Source: Candidatus Parepulonipiscium sp. PG-Nun2H_MBin03
Lineage (GTDB): Bacteria; Bacillota; Clostridia; Lachnospirales; Cellulosilyticaceae
Reading direction: 5' to 3'
DNA length: 6,110 nt
Assembly (NCBI GenBank): GCA_001995005.1
Contig: MDJN01000066.1
Span: 1-6,110 of the forward strand
Shown: positions 1 through 6,110 of the stretch, one piece after another
Numbering within the stretch: position 1 is the stretch's first letter
Layout: each line of letters starts with the position of its first letter
Translations under genes and position numbers: made by a program
Notes under the pieces: model-generated
The model's input: the letters and a program-made list of their open reading frames with translations, nothing else
The model's database searches: none
Told to the model about the DNA's origin: nothing

Positions 1-610
1 ACAGCCTCCCCCTCTGTATATACCCCCCCCCACCCAACCCCACCCACAGACACACACGCACACACACACACTCCCTGTCTCTTTTAACACACTATCATGT
101 TTTCTGATGGTGCTTCACTCTTTTGTGTCTGCTTCTGTTCTCTATTTGCTTGTGTTACCTACCAGCCTGTTTGGGGGTGTCCCATGAGATGGATCACTAA
201 AATAGCCTGCTGACTTAATAATGCTATTAAACACAATGTAGGTGTGTGGCTTGTGTGGTAGTGAACAAAGACAAATGTAATCTCTAGCTTTGTACGTGTA
301 CTAGCAGTCAGATATTCTTTCTCTTTGGCCTCTGAATCGATCTGTCAGAGTATTTCAGAAGGCTTGTCGGCTAACTCTGATCCTGCTTTGTGACATGCCC
401 CCATTTTAATACTGTGTGAAAATGTGCCTGATATTCTCTTTCCTTGACATAAGAGCAACTGAAACCATGACTGTATGAGAGCTGAGCTGCTGTAGGCCAG
501 TTTTTCCGCTTTAAGCGTTTGACGAGCAAATACAAGGAAGGATGGAATATCTGTACATTCAAGTATCGGAGCACAACCTCCCTTCTTTTACCCTCTCCCT
601 CATTAAGTTA
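1..610. other. Vertebrate-like non-coding DNA fused to the bacterial sequence
   Basis: This stretch differs sharply from the rest of the window. By hand count of bases 1-600 it has 156 C and 112 G (about 45% GC) but only 8 CpG dinucleotides, where about 29 would be expected; TG and CA are abundant. That depletion is typical of methylated vertebrate nuclear DNA and not of low-GC Clostridia. It opens with a poly-C tract and a CA microsatellite. The longest open frame (minus strand, 371-574, 67 codons) has no recognisable domain, no ribosome binding site and no relation to the bacterial operon. I see no tRNA, rRNA, SINE box or exon. The right boundary cannot be placed exactly; it lies somewhere between about 575 and 635. 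Host DNA joined by assembly or library chimerism is the likeliest explanation. Confidence 0.75.
23..71. repeat. Poly-C tract followed by an imperfect CA microsatellite
   Basis: Bases 23-45 are almost pure C with a few A interruptions. Bases 45-71 are an imperfect CA dinucleotide run, broken by one G at position 49 and a CG at 58-59. CA/TG microsatellites of this kind are common in vertebrate genomes and rare in AT-rich Clostridia, which supports a eukaryotic origin for the left end. Confidence 0.85.
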
Positions 611-635
611 TTTTGTGGCTTTTATTCTTGTGTTG
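575..635. other. Probable chimeric junction between animal-like and bacterial DNA
   Basis: The bacterial frame is intact up to its stop codon at 636-638. Left of it, a short AT-rich stretch (about 601-635) could belong to either side, and by 575 the sequence is clearly of the CpG-poor type. No insertion-sequence end, inverted repeat or long target duplication is visible at the boundary, and no Rho-independent terminator follows the last gene. This is what an artificial join or contig misassembly would look like, although a true integration cannot be ruled out from sequence alone. Confidence 0.55.
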
Positions 636-2321
636 TTATTTATCCATTTTAGCTAATTCTGTCCATATATCCGGAGTTTCAAGGCCTAGTTTCCACCCCG
701 CATATCCGGCTAAGTTATATTCTTCAATCAATTCTACTCTTTTTGATATTGCATGTATATCTTCTAACCAAATTTTATACAATTTATTAGATTGGTTATA
801 TTCAGCATAATTAAGTCCAGTGGCTAAATCATACGTTGGTATAACTTCTGCATTTTGTAATCTATATTGTGCCTCATACATACTTATAGCTAAAGTTTCA
901 AGACCTGTATCTGTTTCTGCCCATATTCTATTAAAAAATGGGATACCTAAAACTAATTTTTCATTAGTCACTTCTTCTAAATTTAATATAATACCCTCTT
1001 CAACCCAAGGTAAAGACGCAACCGAACCTGCAACCTCTGAGCCAGACCAGTGCTCGTCATATGCCATTACTATAAAATAGTCTACAACTTCTGAGATTTT
1101 ATCTCTCATATAATGCTTAGACCAATTAGACGGAATATACACATCAACCGAAACACAAAGACCTTTAAGCCCAGCTTGTGGATACAGTTCTCGCATAAAT
1201 TGAACCCATTCATTACTAAAGTCTTCAGATACATTCTCTATATCTATATTAATTCCATCAAAGTTATATTCTTGAGCATAGTCTATAAGTTGTTCAATAA
1301 CATATTGCCTTTTTTGAGTACTGGTTAAAATCTCTCGTGTCCATTGAGGATTAGTAAAATTATGACTCATCAGTGCCCAAACTTGTATTCCCTTAGAATG
1401 TGCTGCGGATACATAGGTTTTTGAACAACGGTTACTTAGTTTTCCTGTTTCATCTATAAATTCAAACCATGTTGGCGAAATTACATTTATATCGCTAATA
1501 TTTTCATATTTATAGTCACTGAACTCGTGTACTGCCTGTGCAGTCATTTGATCCCAAACTAACCTTACACGTTCATTAAGCGGTTTATTTAAAGGATGAG
1601 ATGTATATACTAATTTAGATTGCGTAGTACTTTGCCCTACAATATCTACATCTTTTTGTCTTATATATCCAATCATTCCATTTTCATTTCTAACCCTATA
1701 ATAGTCAAGCTCCACCCCATAAATTTCTACTATACTATCTAATCTTGCTGTATCTAAACTAGGCTTTTTCTTATCAGGATGTGTTCTTATTACAGCTTTA
1801 TTATAAGTTACATTGGCAAGAGATTTTGAGAATTGTAAATCATTAGATACTACAATTCTTTTATCATTTCCTAATTTAAATTCTATAGGGTAATTTCGTT
1901 CTAGATAAGTCTCTGGAATATATACTAATGAGTTATGTTCATAAATTACAATATCTGTAGGAGTTTCTACCCCATTTATAGTATAAGTATCTTCGTTTAT
2001 ATTAAATCGCCTTATTTCACTTAAATTAGTGATAGTAAGTATATTTTCAACGTTATCATAAAATATAGCATCATCTACATACATATTTGCAAATTCGCTC
2101 GATATATATATTGTGTTGTCTTTTAATAGTACAGGTTCTACTAAATCAATACGAATATCTTCAAGAGTTATATTCATGTAGTCATTTGAAAATTCATTAA
2201 AATATGATATAGGATCAACCGTTTCCGACGAAGGTCTTTCTTTAATATAATAAACTATTCCGCCAAATATAAGAGTCGAGGTTAAAAATCCTAAGATTAA
2301 AAATTTGAGAATCGTTTTCAT
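636..2321 (-). CDS. Membrane-anchored SH3-like / glycoside hydrolase family 18 protein
   Basis: A 561-residue protein predicted to sit on the outer face of the membrane. Residues 4-26 are a hydrophobic signal anchor after a short positively charged start. Residues about 55-160 resemble the copper-amine-oxidase-N-like 'stalk' domain common in Clostridia surface proteins. About 168-228 is a bacterial SH3-like module (pattern ending GMIGYIRQKDV), usually linked to wall binding. About 236-556 is a GH18-type barrel of the YaaH/SleL kind, with NVISPTWFEF at 279-288, the catalytic-strand motif DGINIDIE at 355-362 and MAYDEHW at 419-425. E362 would be the acid/base and D360 the supporting acid; the first Asp of the inner DxD pair is N358. 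By family, such enzymes cut N-acetylglucosamine-containing glycans, including peptidoglycan; the substrate here is unknown. An AGGAG at 2328-2332, 6 bases upstream and overlapping the secF stop codon, supports this start and coupling to secF. The frame is complete. Confidence 0.88.
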   Translation of the reverse strand: MKTILKFLILGFLTSTLIFGGIVYYIKERPSSETVDPISYFNEFSNDYMNITLEDIRIDLVEPVLLKDNTIYISSEFANMYVDDAIFYDNVENILTITNLSEIRRFNINEDTYTINGVETPTDIVIYEHNSLVYIPETYLERNYPIEFKLGNDKRIVVSNDLQFSKSLANVTYNKAVIRTHPDKKKPSLDTARLDSIVEIYGVELDYYRVRNENGMIGYIRQKDVDIVGQSTTQSKLVYTSHPLNKPLNERVRLVWDQMTAQAVHEFSDYKYENISDINVISPTWFEFIDETGKLSNRCSKTYVSAAHSKGIQVWALMSHNFTNPQWTREILTSTQKRQYVIEQLIDYAQEYNFDGINIDIENVSEDFSNEWVQFMRELYPQAGLKGLCVSVDVYIPSNWSKHYMRDKISEVVDYFIVMAYDEHWSGSEVAGSVASLPWVEEGIILNLEEVTNEKLVLGIPFFNRIWAETDTGLETLAISMYEAQYRLQNAEVIPTYDLATGLNYAEYNQSNKLYKIWLEDIHAISKRVELIEEYNLAGYAGWKLGLETPDIWTELAKMDK

Positions 2322-2327
2322 CGTCTA

Positions 2328-2332
2328 CTCCT
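2328..2332 (-). promoter_or_regulatory. Ribosome binding site of the GH18-like gene, overlapping the secF stop
   Basis: The minus strand reads AGGAG here, 6 bases before the ATG at 2319-2321. Its first two bases are the last two of the secF stop codon TAG (2331-2333). The site supports the annotated start and suggests that translation of the hydrolase-like gene is coupled to secF. Confidence 0.8.
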
Positions 2333-3212
2333 AGGTCAGTTTAATTTTTCTCATTTGGTACCATACAGGGCTTGCTATAAATATAGAAGAATATGTCCCA
2401 GATATAACTCCTATAACCAGTGGAAAGGCAAATTCTTTAACAGAAGATGTACCTAGTGCATATAGTAATGATACCATAATTAGCGTAGTAATAGAAGTAC
2501 TAATTGAACGAGTTAAAGTTTGGTTTATGCTAGTATTAATTATAGTTTCATCATCCCCAAAAATCATTTTTTTATTCTCTCTTATTCTATCAAATACTAT
2601 AATTGTATCGTTAATAGAATACCCTATAATAGTAAGTATAGCAGCTATAAATGAATTATTAATCGGTACACGAAACACAGCATAAACAAATAACATAATA
2701 AATACGTCATGTATCAGTGCAACAACTGCCGATGCCCCAAATTTAATATCACTAAACCTAATCCAAATATAAATTAACATAAGTACGCTACCTAAAACAA
2801 CTGCATATATAGCAGATAATTGCGTTTCACTGCTAATTGTAGGTGATACCGAATCTTCTGCTAATATAATATTTTCGTCTACATTAAAATATTCTTTTAT
2901 CTGCCCTACAAAATTTGTTCTAATTGTATTATCTACAGTCTTAGTTGTAATTATAACTTCGTAAGTATCCGGGACTAATTGTATAACCGCAGAAGAATCT
3001 TCAAGGTATTGCTCAACAATAGGTCTTATATCGTCTTCTATATTAAAGGCTTGTCCTATATTTAGATGTATTACAGAACCTCCGCTAAACTCAATTCCAA
3101 AATTTAGTATTCCATCGCCATTAGCGTGGTTAATCCCCATCATAATAAAACTAATTAATATTAATGTAACCGAAAAAATAAAAAATATTTTACGTGATTT
3201 TATATAATTCAT
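2331..3212 (-). CDS. secF: Protein translocase subunit SecF
   Basis: SecF pairs with SecD in a membrane complex that uses the proton gradient to promote late steps of Sec-dependent export. The product is 293 residues from the chosen start. It has an N-terminal membrane helix (about 9-26), the P1-domain signature FGIEFSGGS (38-46), and a cluster of five further helices in the C-terminal half. The segment KFGASAVVALIHDVF (157-171) and the hallmark YSINDTIIVFDRIREN (198-213) are strongly conserved in SecF; D202 is in the region implicated in proton movement. Length is normal for a Gram-positive stand-alone SecF. An ATG four codons further upstream (3222-3224) overlaps secD, but the GGAGG at 3218-3222 sits 5 bases before the ATG at 3210-3212, so I prefer the shorter form. 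Only one base separates it from the secD stop, which implies translational coupling. It ends 9 bases before the GH18-type gene. Confidence 0.95.
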   Translation of the reverse strand: MNYIKSRKIFFIFSVTLILISFIMMGINHANGDGILNFGIEFSGGSVIHLNIGQAFNIEDDIRPIVEQYLEDSSAVIQLVPDTYEVIITTKTVDNTIRTNFVGQIKEYFNVDENIILAEDSVSPTISSETQLSAIYAVVLGSVLMLIYIWIRFSDIKFGASAVVALIHDVFIMLFVYAVFRVPINNSFIAAILTIIGYSINDTIIVFDRIRENKKMIFGDDETIINTSINQTLTRSISTSITTLIMVSLLYALGTSSVKEFAFPLVIGVISGTYSSIFIASPVWYQMRKIKLT

Positions 3213-3213
3213 G

Positions 3214-4431
3214 TCATCCTCCATAAGCTTTAGGATTTTTTATACCCAGTGCTACAAAAGTTTTAAGTAAAATTCTAGTTATAACAAGAGCTGTAAACAT
3301 TGAAAGTAATATACCAATTCCTAATGTTGTTGCAAAACTTTTTATAATACCTGTACCTAATAAATATAGTACTAAAGAAGCTATAAGCGTTGTGATATTT
3401 CCATCTACTATACCACTTAAAGCTTTGTTAAACCCTTTGTCTACCGCAGAACGAACACTTTTATTTACACTTAGCTCTTCTTTTATCCTTGTAAATATAA
3501 TAACATTTGCGTCTACTGCCATACCAATTGATAAAATTATACCTGCAATTCCAGGTAGCGTCAGAGTTGATTCTATAAGGCTTAGAGTTATAATAATTAA
3601 TGTAACATATAATGTTAGAGCCAAATCTGCAGCAATCCCACTAACTCTATAGATTATTAACATATATATTAATATCGTAACAAAACCTATTATGCCAGCT
3701 CTTAGGCTTGCATTAAATGCATCCATACCAAGTTTTGCACCCACTCCACTAGATGAGATTGGAGTTAATGCAAACGGTAAAGATCCCGCTTCTATTCTAC
3801 TTGCTAGTTGCTTAGCTTCTGCATCTGTAAAGCTACCCGAAATCATAGATTCTCCATTTCGTATAACATCATTTACTATAGGAGCACTTATTATTTCGCC
3901 ATCTAACTTTATAATTATAGGCTTACCTATATTATTTTCTGTAGCTGTTTTAAACAACTGAGTACCCTCATTATCTAATTTTATGGAAACTACTGGTTGA
4001 TTACCTAAACCTGTATCTGCTAGTTGTCCTGTAGCTTTTTCTATATGTTTGCCTTCTAAGACTACATTTCCACTTTCATCTTCAAAAGTTAAAAGTGCAG
4101 TAGCTCCAATACTAGATATAGCTTCTTGAGGGTCTTCGACTCCAGGAATATTTACACGAATTCGATTAGTTCCCTCAATTGATACTTCAGCTTCTGTATA
4201 ATTTTCTTTATCCAGCCTAATTTGTATCATGGCTACAGCAGCCGACATATCTTCAGCAGACGGATTATCAGTTTCTGCTTCATATACAATATTTACCCCG
4301 CCTTGCAAGTCAAGCCCCAACCTTATATTGCTGTAAGATAATAATTTATCCGAACCAAATCCATAATATGCAAGATATGCACTAATAACAATCACACATA
4401 ATATAGCAACCATATTTAAAATGGCTTTCAT
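3214..4431 (-). CDS. secD: Protein translocase subunit SecD
   Basis: SecD works with SecF at the SecYEG channel, where its large external P1 domain holds emerging proteins and a proton-driven cycle prevents backsliding. The 405-residue product has one N-terminal membrane helix (about 5-25), the diagnostic RLGLDLQGGVNIV (37-49), an external domain to about residue 240, and five C-terminal helices (about 245-262, 266-285, 293-315, 345-362, 366-390). The GMAVDANVIIFTRIKEEL block (303-320) contains D307, which matches the conserved membrane Asp needed for proton-coupled function. It is shorter than the proteobacterial protein, as is normal for Clostridia. Start choice is firm: AGGAGG at 4439-4444 lies 7 bases before the ATG. 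The two glycine codons at its end also form the secF ribosome binding site. It begins 57 bases after the maturase stop with no terminator between, so the genes are probably co-transcribed. Confidence 0.96.
   Translation of the reverse strand: MKAILNMVAILCVIVISAYLAYYGFGSDKLLSYSNIRLGLDLQGGVNIVYEAETDNPSAEDMSAAVAMIQIRLDKENYTEAEVSIEGTNRIRVNIPGVEDPQEAISSIGATALLTFEDESGNVVLEGKHIEKATGQLADTGLGNQPVVSIKLDNEGTQLFKTATENNIGKPIIIKLDGEIISAPIVNDVIRNGESMISGSFTDAEAKQLASRIEAGSLPFALTPISSSGVGAKLGMDAFNASLRAGIIGFVTILIYMLIIYRVSGIAADLALTLYVTLIIITLSLIESTLTLPGIAGIILSIGMAVDANVIIFTRIKEELSVNKSVRSAVDKGFNKALSGIVDGNITTLIASLVLYLLGTGIIKSFATTLGIGILLSMFTALVITRILLKTFVALGIKNPKAYGG
3218..3222 (-). promoter_or_regulatory. secF ribosome binding site inside the secD 3' end
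   Basis: The last two sense codons of secD (Gly-Gly, GGA GGA) read GGAGG on the minus strand and lie 5 bases before the ATG at 3210-3212. This decides the secF start in favour of the shorter form and means a ribosome finishing secD stops on top of the secF initiation site, a standard arrangement for keeping the two subunits at equal levels. Confidence 0.8.
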
Positions 4432-4488
4432 CTGATTTCCTCCTAATAAGTAGATTTATAACTAATTATAAATTAGTCGTCAAGGTTA

Positions 4489-5841
4489 TTAGCCTTTACT
4501 TGCAATTAATCCAATCGCACATTCTAATCTACTTTTTTGCAATTCACACCCCACATCATAAGTCCCGTTAATCGTTCCATTAAAATTATATGAATTGGCA
4601 GCACACCCTCCGCTGCAATAAAACTTAGCAAAACATGAAGTGCAGTCTTCTTTTTGGTATACGTTACAACTGCTAAACTCATCTCGTTTAACTGTATTAA
4701 TAACTCCATTAAAAACATCACCCATTTTAAATTCATCTATGCCTACAAATTGATGACACGGATATAAATCTCCTTCAGGAGTAACAGCTAGATATTCTGT
4801 CCCCGAACCACATCCAGCGAGTCTCTTATATACACAGGGTCCGCCGCTTAAATCAACCATAAAATGAAAAAAGTTAAAACATTCCCCAGTTTGATTATAC
4901 CTTGATAACATTTCTATAGCCAATTTTTCATATTCATAACTTAATTTTTTAATATCTTCTTGTTCTAGAGCATATTCTTTATCCGGAGTTGTTACAACAG
5001 GCTCTATAGATATTTCATTAAATCCTAAATTAGCCATATGCAATACATCTTCTGAAAAATCCAAATTATTTTTTGTAAACGTGCCACGTATATAGTATTG
5101 CTTATTACCACGCTTTTCAACAAGCTTTTTAAATTTAGGCAATATTATGTCATAACTTCCTTTGCTGTTACAAGTAGGTCTCATCATATCATTAATTTCA
5201 CGTCTGCCATCAAGACTTAATACCACATTATACATATTTTCATTAATAAAGTCGATTATCTCATCATTTAACAGCATACCATTTGTAGTAAGCGTAAAAC
5301 GAAAATTTTTGCCCGTATCCTCTTCTATCGTCCTAGCATAAGCTACAATCTCTTTAACAACTTTAAAATTCATAAGAGGTTCTCCACCAAAAAAATCTAC
5401 TTCTATATTTTTGCGGTGTCCTGAATTTTTAGCCAAAAAATCAATAGTCGCCTTACCTACCTCAAAGCTCATAAGAGAACGATCCCCATGATACTCCCCT
5501 TCACCTGCAAAGCAATATTTACAAGATAAATTGCAATCATGTGCTATGTGTAAACAAATAGCTTTTACAACAGGTGCACGATTTAAAAAAGCTGGTACTA
5601 AATTTTTATAAATATCAGGAGTATAAAGTGAATTATCTTCTATTAATGTATTAAGCTCTGCAATAGTTTCTTTTATATCAGATATTTCAAATTCTTCTTT
5701 ATATTTCTCGATTATCTCCTCTTCTGAAGTAGTAGATATATCTTCAACTATTTTGTAAGAAATTTCATCCATAATATGTATAGCCCCACTATTAATGTCC
5801 ATTACAATGTTATTGTTATTAAATCTAAATTTGTGTATCAT
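4489..5841 (-). CDS. scfB: SCIFF-type radical SAM/SPASM peptide maturase
   Basis: A 450-residue radical S-adenosylmethionine enzyme matching the family that matures SCIFF ('six cysteines in forty-five residues') peptides in Clostridia, where it forms Cys-to-Thr thioether links (studied member: CteB). Residues 1 to about 85 look like the N-terminal peptide-recognition region; MIHKFRFNNNNIVMDINSG is typical of this family. The SAM cluster motif CNLSCKYC gives C103, C107 and C110, and GGEP at 152-155 is the SAM-binding motif. The C-terminal SPASM domain is complete: C344-x12-G357-x4-C362, then C400-x2-C403-x5-C409-x3-C413, and C432, enough for two auxiliary [4Fe-4S] clusters; C336 and C392 are additional. 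I choose the ATG at 5839-5841 over the one at 5851-5853, because the AGGA at 5853-5856 overlaps the latter and because family members begin with M-I/V-H. No precursor peptide gene lies in the 257 bases upstream. It is probably co-transcribed with secD. Confidence 0.92.
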   Translation of the reverse strand: MIHKFRFNNNNIVMDINSGAIHIMDEISYKIVEDISTTSEEEIIEKYKEEFEISDIKETIAELNTLIEDNSLYTPDIYKNLVPAFLNRAPVVKAICLHIAHDCNLSCKYCFAGEGEYHGDRSLMSFEVGKATIDFLAKNSGHRKNIEVDFFGGEPLMNFKVVKEIVAYARTIEEDTGKNFRFTLTTNGMLLNDEIIDFINENMYNVVLSLDGRREINDMMRPTCNSKGSYDIILPKFKKLVEKRGNKQYYIRGTFTKNNLDFSEDVLHMANLGFNEISIEPVVTTPDKEYALEQEDIKKLSYEYEKLAIEMLSRYNQTGECFNFFHFMVDLSGGPCVYKRLAGCGSGTEYLAVTPEGDLYPCHQFVGIDEFKMGDVFNGVINTVKRDEFSSCNVYQKEDCTSCFAKFYCSGGCAANSYNFNGTINGTYDVGCELQKSRLECAIGLIASKG

Positions 5842-5852
5842 AATAAATATCA

Positions 5853-5859
5853 TCCTTTC
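5853..5859 (-). promoter_or_regulatory. Ribosome binding site that sets the maturase start
   Basis: The minus strand reads GAAAGGA here. It overlaps the upstream in-frame ATG (5851-5853), which would leave no room for initiation there, and lies 11 bases before the ATG at 5839-5841. The spacing is slightly long but usable. Confidence 0.65.
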
Positions 5860-5868
5860 GCTATGTTA

Positions 5869-5897
5869 ATAATACCAAAATTGAGTACTTTTATAGA
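5869..5897 (-). promoter_or_regulatory. Weak candidate promoter of the maturase-secDF operon
   Basis: Just downstream of the terminator, the minus strand has a -10-like TATTAT at 5869-5874. The hexamer 17 bases upstream (5892-5897, TCTATA) matches only three of six -35 consensus positions. A promoter is expected between the terminator and the maturase, and this is the best candidate I can see, but AT-rich DNA produces such matches by chance. Confidence 0.3.
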
Positions 5898-5902
5898 TAT
5901 GT

Positions 5903-5930
5903 AAAAAAGCTAGCAGATATTTCTACTAGC
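5903..5930 (-). terminator. Rho-independent terminator, minus strand
   Basis: On the minus strand a 9-bp stem (GCTAGTAGA paired with TCTGCTAGC, one U-G wobble) closes a 4-base loop and is followed directly by six T residues (5903-5908). On the plus strand the wobble becomes a C-A mismatch and there is no T run, so the orientation is clear. It would end transcripts arriving from the right edge and separate them from the maturase operon. No complete reading frame lies between it and position 6110, so the gene it serves is outside the window, is a small RNA, or is a leader. Confidence 0.8.
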
Positions 5931-6019
5931 TACAGACTGTAGACGATTAAATCTAGCTCGATAAATATAAACTATAATTATTAAAATTTACTTCTATAAA
6001 AAGCATAGTTTTTGTAACA

Positions 6020-6064
6020 GGGTCAAGGGACGAAGTCCCTTGGAGGGGTTTCACCCCTCCACCC
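6020..6064. repeat. GC-rich double-hairpin palindromic element
   Basis: Two near-perfect hairpins lie side by side. The first has an 8-bp stem (6024-6031 with 6035-6042) and a GAA loop. The second has a 9-bp stem (6041-6049 with 6053-6061) and a TTC loop. They share two bases at 6041-6042. An outer GGGT (6020-6023) can pair with ACCC (6061-6064), giving a three-way, cloverleaf-like fold. GC content is far above the surrounding DNA. From memory, elements of this layout are dispersed intergenic repeats in some Clostridia and other bacteria. Only one copy is in this window, so the repeated nature is inferred. There is no T run on either side, so it is not a standard terminator. Confidence 0.6.
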
Positions 6065-6066
6065 CG

Positions 6067-6072
6067 ATTATA
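6067..6072 (-). promoter_or_regulatory. Isolated perfect -10 hexamer upstream of the palindromic element
   Basis: The minus strand reads TATAAT here. The hexamer 17 bases upstream (6090-6095, TAGTTA) is a poor -35. A perfect TTGACA at 6098-6103 exists but is 25 bases away, too far for a normal sigma-A promoter. If active, transcription would start near 6060, run through the double hairpin and end at the terminator at 5903. Confidence 0.2.
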
Positions 6073-6110
6073 AGGATAACTCTAATAAATAACTATTTGT
6101 CAACAAACTG

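Noticed and set aside
1..71. CA/poly-C tract considered as a CRISPR or bacterial tandem repeat
   Set aside because: There are no spacer-length units or conserved repeat boundaries; it is a simple low-complexity microsatellite.
371..574. Minus-strand open frame of 67 codons in the left region
   Set aside because: It lies in CpG-poor, animal-like DNA, has no ribosome binding site or recognisable domain, and is of chance length.
613..3961. Several plus-strand frames of 65-89 codons (613-810, 820-1080, 1113-1328, 3392-3652, 3692-3961)
   Set aside because: All but the first few bases lie antisense to strongly supported genes (the GH18-like gene and secD), and none encodes a recognisable domain.
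4461..4477. Small inverted repeat (7-bp AT-rich stem, 3-base loop) between the maturase and secD
   Set aside because: The stem is almost all A-T and no T run follows on the minus strand, so it is not a convincing terminator; such pairs are common in AT-rich gaps.
4524..4736. Minus-strand 70-codon frame inside the maturase gene
   Set aside because: It is an out-of-frame shadow of the SPASM-coding region; the real frame carries all the conserved cysteines.
5851..5853. Upstream ATG giving a maturase longer by four residues
   Set aside because: The ribosome binding site overlaps it, and family members begin at the M-I/V-H position four codons later.

Overview
The window joins two very different kinds of DNA. 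From about position 640 to the right end it is AT-rich (roughly 30% GC by spot counts) and densely coded on the minus strand, with strong AGGAG-type ribosome binding sites. The gene set (a SCIFF-type radical SAM maturase, separate SecD and SecF, and a membrane-anchored SH3/GH18 protein) points to an anaerobic Clostridia bacterium, probably of the Lachnospirales/Lachnospiraceae type. From 1 to about 600 the DNA is about 45% GC, begins with a poly-C tract and a CA microsatellite, has no credible gene, and is strongly CpG-depleted (8 CpG seen, about 29 expected from my hand base count). That looks like vertebrate nuclear DNA. The simplest reading is a chimeric contig of animal host DNA and a gut-associated Clostridium relative. 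A fish host with an Epulopiscium-like symbiont would fit, but that is a guess.

Layout, in the direction of transcription (minus strand, right to left). 6110-5854 is non-coding. It holds a GC-rich double-hairpin palindromic repeat (6020-6064), a clear minus-strand Rho-independent terminator (5903-5930) and a weak candidate promoter. 5841-4489 encodes the radical SAM/SPASM peptide maturase (scfB type). After a 57-bp gap come secD (4431-3214), secF (3212-2331) and a GH18-like protein (2321-636). The last three are packed so tightly that each downstream ribosome binding site lies in, or overlaps, the end of the preceding gene. The bacterial sequence stops being recognisable within a few tens of bases after the last stop codon, so no operon terminator is seen.

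How the genes fit together: the maturase would install thioether cross-links in a short cysteine-rich peptide. SecD and SecF form the proton-driven accessory complex that helps pull exported proteins through SecYEG. The last gene makes a protein anchored in the membrane, with a domain facing the cell wall that resembles glycan-cleaving enzymes. The usual partner of the maturase, the roughly 46-residue SCIFF precursor, is not encoded in the bases immediately upstream, where it would be expected.

I found no clearly undescribed system. The most notable points are the chimeric junction, the missing precursor gene with a terminator and repeat in its expected place, and the coupling of a cell-wall hydrolase-like gene to secDF.
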